In this document: one piece after another, positions 24,918 through 33,459 of the stretch
Position numbering within the stretch: the stretch's first letter is position 1
How the letters are laid out: every line of letters starts with the position of its first letter
Assembly (NCBI GenBank): GCA_045107005.1
Contig: JBGCFP010000056.1
Coordinates: forward strand, 23,635-87,634
DNA: 64,000 nt
Reading direction: 5' to 3'
DNA from: JBCCMA01 sp045107005
Lineage (GTDB): Bacteria > Pseudomonadota > Gammaproteobacteria > Steroidobacterales > JBCCMA01
The notes under the pieces: model-generated
What the model saw: only the letters and a program-made list of their open reading frames with translations
Database searches by the model: none
Told to the model about the DNA's origin: nothing
Translations under genes and position numbers: made by a program

Positions 24918-26104
24918 CAATATTCGGCGGCGGGCGTCTGACGTCGACGTGGTGGCGCAAAAAAAGCGTCGTCGACGATCTCGCAGTTGGCCATTACGGT
25001 CGACCAGTGCATTTCGCGCTGGTAGTAGATCTCCGCGGTCAACAGACCCAGCTCGCCGCGTTTGGGCCGCTCGACGGTTGCCAGCGCGATGTTCTGCTTG
25101 GCGACCGGCGACCACAGGGCTGACGTGACAAAACCGATCGGTTTTTTACCGCGGCCGTAAATGTACGCGTCCCTGGCTGGCTTGTTGCCCTCGACGCTGA
25201 GTTTCAGAAGCTGCCAGCGGCTGCCGTTTTTACGTTCGGCAACCAGCGCGCGGCGGCCGTTGAAACTGGCTTTGTCCAGATGCACCATCCACTCGAGGCC
25301 GAGCTCATAAGGGGATCGAGCGCGCCCCGGACGCACGATGCGATCCGCCGGCAAAAAGTCTTTGCCCGCTTGAATGAAACCGGCTTCGATGCGCGACATC
25401 TCCAGAGCGTCGCCACCAATCGGGCGGATGCCGTGAAGTCGACCCGCGTCAAACAACCGGTCCCAGATCCCGATTGCGTCATCGGGGTCGAGCCACAGTT
25501 CGTAACCCAAATCACCGGTGAATCCCGTGCGTGACACAACGATCTCACTACCGTCAATGTTGAACGATTGCAGCCCGAAGGGCTTGAGGTTTTCCAGACC
25601 GAGGCAGCCGAACGCGCGCAGCACGGAGCAGGACGTTGGGCCCTGCACGGCCAGCGCGGCGACATCGCTGGTTTCATCGACGACCTGAACGTCAAAACCC
25701 AGCGCTGCCGCGGTCAGCCACTCCAGGTGATATTCCTGCGAACACAATCGATAGTCGTTGTGACCCAGGTGAAAGACGGTCCCGTCATCGATCAGTTTGC
25801 CCGCATCGTTGCACCACAACGCGTAGGCCACGCGGCCGGGCTTGATGCGCGTCATGTCACGCGTCATCAGCCGGTCAAGATAAAGCAAGGCGTCCGGCCC
25901 GGTGATGCGATACTTGGTCATCGGCGACAGATCGAACACGCCGGTCGCGTTGCGGATCGCGAAGTATTCAAGCTCGCCGTCAAAGTACGCGTCTGCCACC
26001 GTGTAGCCCTGCCACAAGTGCCAGCGGTTGAGCAGGTTGGCTTCGCTGGTGCGCGCGTGAAACGGCGTACGCAACGCGGCGATGGACACGCCTTGAGCAC
26101 TCAC
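24917..26104 (-). CDS. GcvT-like aminomethyltransferase-family protein
   Basis: 395 residues; the start is GTG 26104, overlapping the upstream stop as GTGA. A GcvT folate-binding domain carries CNDAGKLIDDGTVFHL (the family D-G-x-I-D-D element), then SRTGFTGDLGYELW and RIEAGF. Proteins of this type accept a C1 unit from an amine or sulfonium compound onto tetrahydrofolate, as in glycine cleavage, dimethylglycine/sarcosine oxidation and DMSP demethylation. The substrate here is not known. Its position between two flavoproteins and a Rieske oxygenase suggests that it captures the formaldehyde-level carbon released by oxidative demethylation. Confidence 0.9.
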   Translation of the reverse strand: MSAQGVSIAALRTPFHARTSEANLLNRWHLWQGYTVADAYFDGELEYFAIRNATGVFDLSPMTKYRITGPDALLYLDRLMTRDMTRIKPGRVAYALWCNDAGKLIDDGTVFHLGHNDYRLCSQEYHLEWLTAAALGFDVQVVDETSDVAALAVQGPTSCSVLRAFGCLGLENLKPFGLQSFNIDGSEIVVSRTGFTGDLGYELWLDPDDAIGIWDRLFDAGRLHGIRPIGGDALEMSRIEAGFIQAGKDFLPADRIVRPGRARSPYELGLEWMVHLDKASFNGRRALVAERKNGSRWQLLKLSVEGNKPARDAYIYGRGKKPIGFVTSALWSPVAKQNIALATVERPKRGELGLLTAEIYYQREMHWSTVMANCEIVDDAFFAPPRRRQTPAAEY

Positions 26105-27654
26105 GTTTTGCCACCACGTCGCGCTGCCAGCACGACCGCCGCGGCATTGCGCCCGGGCAATCCGCTGACATTGCCACCCGGGTGCGCGCCGGCCGAGCAC
26201 AGGTATACGCCGTCAACGGGCAGCGCGTACTGCGCCGCATGCGCGACGGGCCGCGTGAACAGGAATTGATCCAGCGCGAGTTCGCCGTGATGCCAGTGTC
26301 CACCCGACGCACCGTACTCGCGTTGGATATCGTCCGGTGTTAGCAACTCGCTGGCGATAACGTGCGCGCCCAGTCCCGGCAGCGCTTGTTCAGCGGCGTG
26401 CAAAATGGCGCGCTGAAACTGATCACGCGCCGGTGCGCTCCAGCCGTGCTCGGGCGCGTAGGGCGCGTACTGCGCAATGATCGACACGACGTGCTGTCCC
26501 TTTGGTGCCAATCCTGGATCGGCAAGCGTTGGTACGCTGATTTCAAGCGCTGGCGCGGTGGAGGCTTCACCATACTTGACGGGGTTAAACGCGCGCTCAA
26601 CGTAGTCCATGTCCGGGGCGAACAGCATGCGCTGGCGCAGCAGTGCGCTGTCGCCCTGCGGCGCACCGGGCAGGGCTTTGAGCGCCAGATGCAACTTGGC
26701 GGCTGTTCCCCGCGCGCGCAGGTTGTGAATTCTGCGCGCGAAACCGGTTTCGATATGAGACGGAGCGATCAGGCCAACCGTCGTTTTTGGATCGGCCCCG
26801 CTAACGACGGTTTGCGCTCGAATGTGCGTGCCATCGGCGAGTTCGACACCGCAAGCGCGCCGTTGATCGATGTCGATGCGGGTGACGGCATTGTCGAGGC
26901 GAATTTGCACGCCGGCTTCCTGCGCACTCGCTGCCAGCGCGTCGCTGAACGCGCCCAAGCCGCCGATGGGCAAGCTCGGGCCGCCGCCGTCGCCCAAACG
27001 ATGCAGTAAGGTAAACACACTGTTGGGCGAGCGCGGGCCCATGTGGGTGCCGAGGACGGCGTCCAGCGCCAGCCCGCCTTTGAGCGCGTCGTCGTCAAAG
27101 GTCTCGTGCAGAAAATCGTAAGCGTTGCTCGCAATGAGACGCAGGAATTCGCGCATGTCCTCACGGCCCATGCGGCGCAGGGCCAGGCCCATGGCAGCGA
27201 GCTTCATCTTGTCGTGCCGTGCGCCGCTGACCAGACGCGGCGGAACGTCGGATTTGATGTTTTGCAGGAAGCTGGCGAAGCGCAACAGTTGTCTGCGAAA
27301 TGCGCCAAACGTCGCCGCATCACGGTCGCTGACGCCCTGACAGCCGGCGGCACCGTACACGCGCGGCGCACGATCCGGGCTTAGCACTGCGGTGCGCAGC
27401 GGTCGCGGATCCATGGTCAGACCGTGGCTGCCAAGGCGCAATTGATCGATCATGGCCGTGGGCATCTGGTACAAATAGTGCGCGCAGCCGGAAACGCGAA
27501 AGCCCGGCGCGAACTCGCGCGTGTCGGCCATGCCGCCCACGTGGTCACGTCGTTCGGCGACCGTTACGCGAAGTCCCGCTCGAGCAAGCTCAATGGCGCA
27601 GATCAGGGCGTTGTGACCCGCACCAATGACGACGACGTCGCACTGTTCAGTCAT
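26101..27654 (-). CDS. PYROXD2-like FAD oxidoreductase (second of pair)
   Basis: 517 residues from ATG 27654. The N-terminal Rossmann motif VVVIGAGHNALICAIELARA is followed by AERRDHVGGMA and a C-terminal GVYLCSAGAHPGGNVSG FAD-binding signature. It belongs to the phytoene desaturase/amine-oxidase-like group related to PYROXD2. The predicted location is cytoplasmic. It shares a tandem arrangement with a second, related flavoprotein, so the two may form a hetero-oligomer or work in sequence. Its start overlaps the upstream stop by 8 nt and its stop overlaps the next start by 4 nt. Confidence 0.9.
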   Translation of the reverse strand: MTEQCDVVVIGAGHNALICAIELARAGLRVTVAERRDHVGGMADTREFAPGFRVSGCAHYLYQMPTAMIDQLRLGSHGLTMDPRPLRTAVLSPDRAPRVYGAAGCQGVSDRDAATFGAFRRQLLRFASFLQNIKSDVPPRLVSGARHDKMKLAAMGLALRRMGREDMREFLRLIASNAYDFLHETFDDDALKGGLALDAVLGTHMGPRSPNSVFTLLHRLGDGGGPSLPIGGLGAFSDALAASAQEAGVQIRLDNAVTRIDIDQRRACGVELADGTHIRAQTVVSGADPKTTVGLIAPSHIETGFARRIHNLRARGTAAKLHLALKALPGAPQGDSALLRQRMLFAPDMDYVERAFNPVKYGEASTAPALEISVPTLADPGLAPKGQHVVSIIAQYAPYAPEHGWSAPARDQFQRAILHAAEQALPGLGAHVIASELLTPDDIQREYGASGGHWHHGELALDQFLFTRPVAHAAQYALPVDGVYLCSAGAHPGGNVSGLPGRNAAAVVLAARRGGKT

Positions 27655-29263
27655 CGCCAAAATTCTCCGGCACCGTCGACGGTTTGCGCAGATCGTTCAA
27701 AATTTCGCGTGCGGCGTTGGCGCCTGGTGCCGCCATCACGCCGCCACCAGGATGCGTGCTCGAACCGCACAAGTACAGACCGCCCACCGGCGTTCGGTAC
27801 TGCGCGAAACCGGGTACCGGGCGATTGAACAGCAGCTGATCCATGGTCAGCTCACCCTGGAATATGTTGCCTTCGGTCAAACCCACTTCGTTTTCCAGTT
27901 CGCGCGGTGTGCGAATTTCCACGTGGCGGATCAGGTCTTTGAAATCGGGGCTGTAGTTGGCAATCTGATCGATCACCGTTTGGCCGAACGCATCGCGATC
28001 GGCATCGGTCCACGGCCCGGTGTCGAGTTCCGGCGGGCAGTACTGCACGAAGCAACTCATGTAGTGCTTGCCGGGCGGTGCCATCGTGGGATCGGTCAGG
28101 GTCGGCATGACCATGTCGATGTACGGATCCTTCGACCAGGTCTTGTTTTTCCAGTCGTCGTAGGCGCGTTCCATGCGCGCCATCGAATCGATGAAATGCA
28201 TGTCGCCGTCGATGAGCGGGCTGCCTTTGGGTAACGCCGGAAACGTCGGCAGACCGTCCAGCGCAATGTTGAGTTTGCCGGACGAGCCGCGAATCCGAAA
28301 ATGGCGCACGCGGTCGAGAAACGTCTCGGGCAAGTCGCTCGCTTCCATCGAGTGCAAAAACGTACGTTTGAGATCCATGTTGGACACTACGATGGACGCG
28401 GTGATCTCTTCGCCGCTGTCGAGCGCAACGCCGGTAGCGCGACCGTTTTTGACCGTGATCGTGTCGACGCCGGCACCGGTGCGAATGTCGCCGCCGTGTT
28501 CTTGCAGCGCGCCAGCGATGGCTTGACTGACAGCACCCATACCGCCGCGGGCAAACCCCCACGCTCCGATGTTGCCGTCGACGTCACCCATGTAGTGGTG
28601 CAGCAGCACGTAGGCGCTGCCCGGCGAGTAGGGCCCGAGCGCGGTGCCAATGATGCCACTGCCTGCGAGCGCGCCCTTGATCACGTCGTTTTCAAAAAAT
28701 TCGTCGAGGTAGTCGCCGATGCTCATGGTCCAGAAGCGATAGGTGTCGTATATCGCGTCGTCGTCCATATCCAGGAAACGCCCGCCCATGGCGGCGAGCC
28801 CCATCAGATCTTTGGGCTTGAACGACGTCGGGTCGGGCGGCGTGCGCAGCAGAAAATCGCGAATGAGCCGACACTGGCGCATGGTCTCGGCGCTGTAGCG
28901 CTGCTTGGCGTCTGCGTCGTGACGCGAGTGCCTCGCGTATTCCCGATGAGCGACATCCGGATCGCGATAGCTGCCCAGATAATCGCCGTTCTCCATGAAC
29001 GTAGCGCCGCCGGAGTAGGGTGTAATCTGCAGCCCGTGCCGCGCAAGATCGAGCGCTCGATACAGCTCGGGGCGCAGCAAACTGCACACGTAGGAGCAGT
29101 TGGAGTAAATCCAGTCCTCGTGCAACGTGCGACTGACCGCAGCACCGCCGATCCAGTCGTTCTTCTCCACGACCAGCACCGACAGCCCGGCTTTGGCGAG
29201 GAACGCGGCGTTGGTCAGACCGTTATGGCCCGCTCCGATGATCAGGGCGTCGTAATGTTTCAA
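27647..29263 (-). CDS. PYROXD2-like FAD oxidoreductase (first of pair)
   Basis: 538 residues. The dinucleotide-binding motif ALIIGAGHNGLTNAAFLAK and VVEKNDWIGGAAVSRTL are close to the PYROXD2 consensus; the C-terminal GGLYLCGSSTHPGGGV closes the FAD site. The family oxidises C-N or C-C bonds in uncharacterised substrates. It is the promoter-proximal gene of the four-gene operon, with about 63 nt between its ATG and the end of the 1355-aa gene upstream, so the operon might have its own promoter there or be cotranscribed. Confidence 0.9.
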   Translation of the reverse strand: MKHYDALIIGAGHNGLTNAAFLAKAGLSVLVVEKNDWIGGAAVSRTLHEDWIYSNCSYVCSLLRPELYRALDLARHGLQITPYSGGATFMENGDYLGSYRDPDVAHREYARHSRHDADAKQRYSAETMRQCRLIRDFLLRTPPDPTSFKPKDLMGLAAMGGRFLDMDDDAIYDTYRFWTMSIGDYLDEFFENDVIKGALAGSGIIGTALGPYSPGSAYVLLHHYMGDVDGNIGAWGFARGGMGAVSQAIAGALQEHGGDIRTGAGVDTITVKNGRATGVALDSGEEITASIVVSNMDLKRTFLHSMEASDLPETFLDRVRHFRIRGSSGKLNIALDGLPTFPALPKGSPLIDGDMHFIDSMARMERAYDDWKNKTWSKDPYIDMVMPTLTDPTMAPPGKHYMSCFVQYCPPELDTGPWTDADRDAFGQTVIDQIANYSPDFKDLIRHVEIRTPRELENEVGLTEGNIFQGELTMDQLLFNRPVPGFAQYRTPVGGLYLCGSSTHPGGGVMAAPGANAAREILNDLRKPSTVPENFGDD

Positions 29264-29326
29264 GGCATCTGCGTCGGCAATCAGTGGCGGCCAGTGTAAT
29301 CGCTGGCACGCCGTCTGGCACCCGGT

Positions 29327-32300
29327 TTATGCGCTGTCGCCATTCTCGGGTCGTGTTTCGATGCGCGTCTTGTGTCGCCAGTAACCACCGGTGTTGAACG
29401 CTCGCCACAGCCACGGCAGCCAGCGCATCACGGCGAACGCCAACCACAGCGACCAAACCAGGATCAGTCCCTTGTACAGCCACATGGGCGCGGACAGTAC
29501 GCTGGCGATCGGCGTCGTGCCGTCGCTGTGATCGACAAACCACTGCAGCATGTGGTGGCTGGAATTGTTGCCCACAACGTGCATGTTCGGGCTGCCGAGC
29601 AGACCGAGTGGAATCGTGGTGAGCAGGGCTACTGCCGCGCCCAAAAGCAGTACGGCCAATCCGATCTGCGTCAGGTTGAAGCCAACGCGCGATTCGACCG
29701 GGCTTACCTCGCGCCAGCGAAACGCCAGCAGCGACACGGCGACCACCGCAAAAGCGGGCCAGAAAAACGTGCTGAATCCCAGCCCAAGCGCCAGCCAGTG
29801 GAAAAATTTCAGCGGCGTGCGCGCTACGCGGGCGAGGACAAACGCAGCAAGGATGAACACCGCCAGCTCGCTCCAGTAGAGCACAGCTGGACCCACGCGC
29901 GGCCCGCGGGCGAGCAACACCCATCGATCGCGTGGCAGGTTCAGCGTGGTGTTGAGGTTGGTCGCCTCGATACCAAGATCGACCGCGTCCGTAGCCACCC
30001 GCAGTCCGGCCCCGTCCGCGCTACGCCAGCGTACCTGCAGGCGGTGTTCGCCAGGCACAATGGGCAGGGCCAACGTGGCGTCGTCGAGCACTCTGGACAG
30101 TGCCCGACCGTCGGCAGTGACCCCATTCAACGTGCTGCCCGAGGGCAGGGTGATGACGTGTTGTCCACCCTTGGTCGCCCGATAGCTCAGATTCAGCGTC
30201 GACTCGGATCCGCGCCGACCGACGTCTTTTTTCAGGCTGGCCTGTTCGATGGCCAGTGTCGGTCCGTCCACGCCTGCGGGTCGCACAATATTGAGATTCA
30301 GCGTTTCGCCGGGCCACGGGGTAAACACAGCGCGCCAGTAGGGCAGGTTGCGCAGGTTGGTGTTGCCCTGTGGCACGCCACTGTGCGTCAGGCGCCAGCT
30401 GGCCCCGGCGTTGACGATCCAGGTCTCCTGCCACGGCGCAGCTTTCGCGGCCGTTAACGCCAGGTCACTGACTCGAGTCAGGGTGGACGTCCAGGTGTAG
30501 GTCTGCGCGCCGGCGGGAATGTTGACGTTGACGCGTCCGTCCTCGACCTGTGCGGCGTCGGACGTGACGGCTTCGCCAGCGAGCAACGGGACCTGCAGGT
30601 TAATGGGTGACCGCGCCGGCGTCACGCGCGTAACAGTGGTCGTGACTTCCCAATCCAGATCGATGAATAACTCACGCTCGATGGTCACAAAAGCGGGAAA
30701 CTGTTCGACGTCAATGGCGTCGAGCGTGCTGGTTTCATCAGTTGCCTGACGCTGACGAATCAGCGTTAGTGCGCCGCCGGGGAGTCGGCTGTCATCGAGC
30801 CCGGTAATTTCGAAACCGTTGCCCTGGACGGTCACGTGGTGAGGGTTCACGTTGAAGGCCAGTGTCACGGCGTTGGCATTGGGCAGTGCACCGCGCAACT
30901 CGATGCGATGGACGCCGCGCTCGAGCGGCAGAGAAAATCCGGACGCATCGAGGATCAGCGTGTCGGTTTGCTGGCCGTCAACGGTGACAGTGGTGGCGTG
31001 CCACGATGAAGGATCACCCGGCAGCAGCAGACCGCCGTCGGCCTGCGCGTGAGCAATCAGCGAAATCCGCAAGTCGTCGCCGTCAAAACGCACGTCGGCG
31101 CGCTCAATGTCGATGCACTGTGGTACGCACTGTTCGGGCGTCAACAGTCGGCGCTTCAAGTCGGCCAGTATTTCCGGTGACGGTGTATCCGCCGACGCGT
31201 GCGGTGCCGGCAAGCTGGCGAGCGTCATCGTCAGCAGCGCACTCGCCGTTACGGCGGCAGCGGTGCCAACGGCAGGTCGTGGTGATCTCGGCGGGTCGCG
31301 TTTGACGAGCATGCCGATCACGCCCAGCGTCAACAGGACCATGATGACTCGCCACAAGCTCATCGCCCACGGCGGTAGCACGATGAGTCGATAGGTTTGG
31401 TCGGGCGCGACAGGACCGGACCACGTCAGCGTGTGCGCGCGCCAGCGCCATGTCGGCACGCCCGGGCCGGCTTGAACCTGAGCGCTCTTGGCGTAGCGAT
31501 TCAGCTCCTGTGGCGCGATTTTGCGTATTCTCGAGCCGGTGACGGTAATGGTTTCCGGCACAAGGGCGTCTGGTGCGGCGCCCGCTTCCGTGCGCACAAA
31601 ATCAACGTTTCGCTTTGCGACCACCGCCTCGCTGGCGGTCGATGGGCCGTAATTGTTCTGGGCCAGTTGCCGCTCAAGCTGCGGGTATAGCGCCAGCTTG
31701 AGTTGGTCGGCGGCGAACGGCACTGCCACCAGGGCGATGACGACGATGGACGTCACTTTGATGATCCCCGCCAGGTGACGCAGGCGGCCATCGGGCAACG
31801 CTCGCTGCACGGCGAATGCGGCGATCAGGAATAACCACGACCACAGTGGCGCGTTGCTCTCGTGCATGCCAAGAGCGAGCGCCGCGAACGCCGCGATGCC
31901 CAGCCACGGCGCGTACAGACGCCACAGCGCCACGCTAATGATGAGCAGCAAGAAGAAATCGAGCAGATTCCAGGACCCCGCCCAGTCGCCGGATGTCGTG
32001 TCGCTGCCGGGTGCCGCGAGCAAGCGCGTGCCGGGTGGCAGGTACAGTTGCGTGCTGACCCCTTCGACATTGGTGCGCCAGCCGCTCACCGGCAGCGCGC
32101 CGCTTGCGGTGGTCAGACGCGATACCGCGGATACGGCCAACGCAGGCGTGCGCACTTCGACGCCGCGCAAGCTCGGATCGCTCGGGTTCTGCGTGACCAG
32201 CAGACTGTCACTGCCGGGGATTTGAGCGCTTTGAAGTTGCAACGGGCTGCCCAGATCGAGTCGCCACTCTCGAGTCATTGATCCGGTCAGTTTGTCACGC

Positions 32301-33394
32301 GCGAGATAGCCGTCGCGATCAAAATTGAGCCACAGTTCGCGTTGGAGTCCGAAGCGGTTGTCGGTGCTGGTGCCCAGACCGCGTTGGCGTTGCTCGATGT
32401 TTAGTACATCGCCCGGGCTCATGCGCCACGCGGGCAGCTCTTGCGCGCTTGTGGGGACGCCAGCTTGCGTGGGATCGACCGGCGACGCGCTGCTTGCTTC
32501 CGTGACGCGCAGTGACGGTTCGCTACGATAGCTCCAGATTTCTTCGGTCGGCCAATTTTCGCCTTTGGGTTCAAACGTCAGCGAGCTGAGCGGCCCGGGC
32601 GTACGTGCCGTGAACGTAATTTCCCAGATTCCGGGACGAGCCTGAATGCGCAGTTGCCCGTCAGCGTCAAGGCGCGCGGGCAGCGGTGAGTCCATCCGCG
32701 CAGGCGCGAAGCCCTCGGGTAAGAGTTGACCCAGCACTTCTTCGCGACTGTCGCCAGAAACGTTCACGCGCAGCGTCACGTCTTGCGTCGCCGGCGCGGT
32801 GTCGTGGATGGTGCGATAAGCCGTAACGGAAATTCGGTTTTGGGTTTGGGCCGTGGTGTCGGGTTGATCCTGGCGTATCCACAGCGTTCCGCCCTGCCAG
32901 CGCGGTGCGTCGATCGGCTGCGCGTCGACGCGCAGTGCAATCATGCCCGTTTGCGGGGCGAGGCTTAGCGTGGCTGGTGGCTGATCCCAGGCAAACCGCC
33001 CGCGCACCGTAAAGGAGCCCTCGCCCAACTGAACGGCCGGCCGTCCGCCGCGCGCGACCACGGCAACGCTGACGCCATCCACTGAAACGTCCATCGGCCA
33101 CTGCTGAGTGTTGCCGGGAAGCGTGACGAACTGTTCGAAGTAGCTGTCAACGGTTTGGGTGAAACTGGCGCCGCGGTCGGTAACGTCGAGCTGCAATTTG
33201 CCGGGCCACAGGCAGCGTCTGTCGGCCGTACCGCTGCGCGCCAGCGGGCAACTCGCCATCTCTCCGTCCAGCACCCAGGCTCGCCAGGGTTCGAGTTCGT
33301 CCGGTACGTAGGGTTCATTGGCGGCGGCTGACGTGGCCAGCGCCAGGCTAAGGACAAGCGCAAGGACAACGAACGTGACACGAAACAAATGCAT
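29327..33394 (-). CDS. 1355-aa multi-spanning membrane protein, unknown function
   Basis: I cannot name the function. A signal peptide (FVVLALVLSLALATSAAA) leads into a long, beta-rich region up to about residue 470. Hydrophobic clusters follow at about 475-572 and 677-731, then a second beta-rich domain (about 740-1165) and a last group of membrane segments (about 1165-1340), ending in a charged tail. This suggests an inner-membrane protein with two large periplasmic domains. A segment near residue 613 reads ETITVTGSRIRK, which resembles the start of TonB-receptor plugs, but no plug or barrel is present. It lies on the same strand as the PYROXD2 operon, 63 nt upstream, and may be functionally linked. 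Confidence 0.8.
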   Translation of the reverse strand: MHLFRVTFVVLALVLSLALATSAAANEPYVPDELEPWRAWVLDGEMASCPLARSGTADRRCLWPGKLQLDVTDRGASFTQTVDSYFEQFVTLPGNTQQWPMDVSVDGVSVAVVARGGRPAVQLGEGSFTVRGRFAWDQPPATLSLAPQTGMIALRVDAQPIDAPRWQGGTLWIRQDQPDTTAQTQNRISVTAYRTIHDTAPATQDVTLRVNVSGDSREEVLGQLLPEGFAPARMDSPLPARLDADGQLRIQARPGIWEITFTARTPGPLSSLTFEPKGENWPTEEIWSYRSEPSLRVTEASSASPVDPTQAGVPTSAQELPAWRMSPGDVLNIEQRQRGLGTSTDNRFGLQRELWLNFDRDGYLARDKLTGSMTREWRLDLGSPLQLQSAQIPGSDSLLVTQNPSDPSLRGVEVRTPALAVSAVSRLTTASGALPVSGWRTNVEGVSTQLYLPPGTRLLAAPGSDTTSGDWAGSWNLLDFFLLLIISVALWRLYAPWLGIAAFAALALGMHESNAPLWSWLFLIAAFAVQRALPDGRLRHLAGIIKVTSIVVIALVAVPFAADQLKLALYPQLERQLAQNNYGPSTASEAVVAKRNVDFVRTEAGAAPDALVPETITVTGSRIRKIAPQELNRYAKSAQVQAGPGVPTWRWRAHTLTWSGPVAPDQTYRLIVLPPWAMSLWRVIMVLLTLGVIGMLVKRDPPRSPRPAVGTAAAVTASALLTMTLASLPAPHASADTPSPEILADLKRRLLTPEQCVPQCIDIERADVRFDGDDLRISLIAHAQADGGLLLPGDPSSWHATTVTVDGQQTDTLILDASGFSLPLERGVHRIELRGALPNANAVTLAFNVNPHHVTVQGNGFEITGLDDSRLPGGALTLIRQRQATDETSTLDAIDVEQFPAFVTIERELFIDLDWEVTTTVTRVTPARSPINLQVPLLAGEAVTSDAAQVEDGRVNVNIPAGAQTYTWTSTLTRVSDLALTAAKAAPWQETWIVNAGASWRLTHSGVPQGNTNLRNLPYWRAVFTPWPGETLNLNIVRPAGVDGPTLAIEQASLKKDVGRRGSESTLNLSYRATKGGQHVITLPSGSTLNGVTADGRALSRVLDDATLALPIVPGEHRLQVRWRSADGAGLRVATDAVDLGIEATNLNTTLNLPRDRWVLLARGPRVGPAVLYWSELAVFILAAFVLARVARTPLKFFHWLALGLGFSTFFWPAFAVVAVSLLAFRWREVSPVESRVGFNLTQIGLAVLLLGAAVALLTTIPLGLLGSPNMHVVGNNSSHHMLQWFVDHSDGTTPIASVLSAPMWLYKGLILVWSLWLAFAVMRWLPWLWRAFNTGGYWRHKTRIETRPENGDSA

Positions 33395-33459
33395 GACTGT
33401 GGCTCCGGGAGCGATCTATTCAAGATGTGAATAGTAACGCGCGTCGAAGCCGCATGGGG

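Noticed and set aside
31520..31562. Treating the 1355-aa protein as a TonB-dependent receptor
   Set aside because: Only a 10-residue segment is similar; the hydrophobic helices and domain order rule out an outer-membrane barrel.
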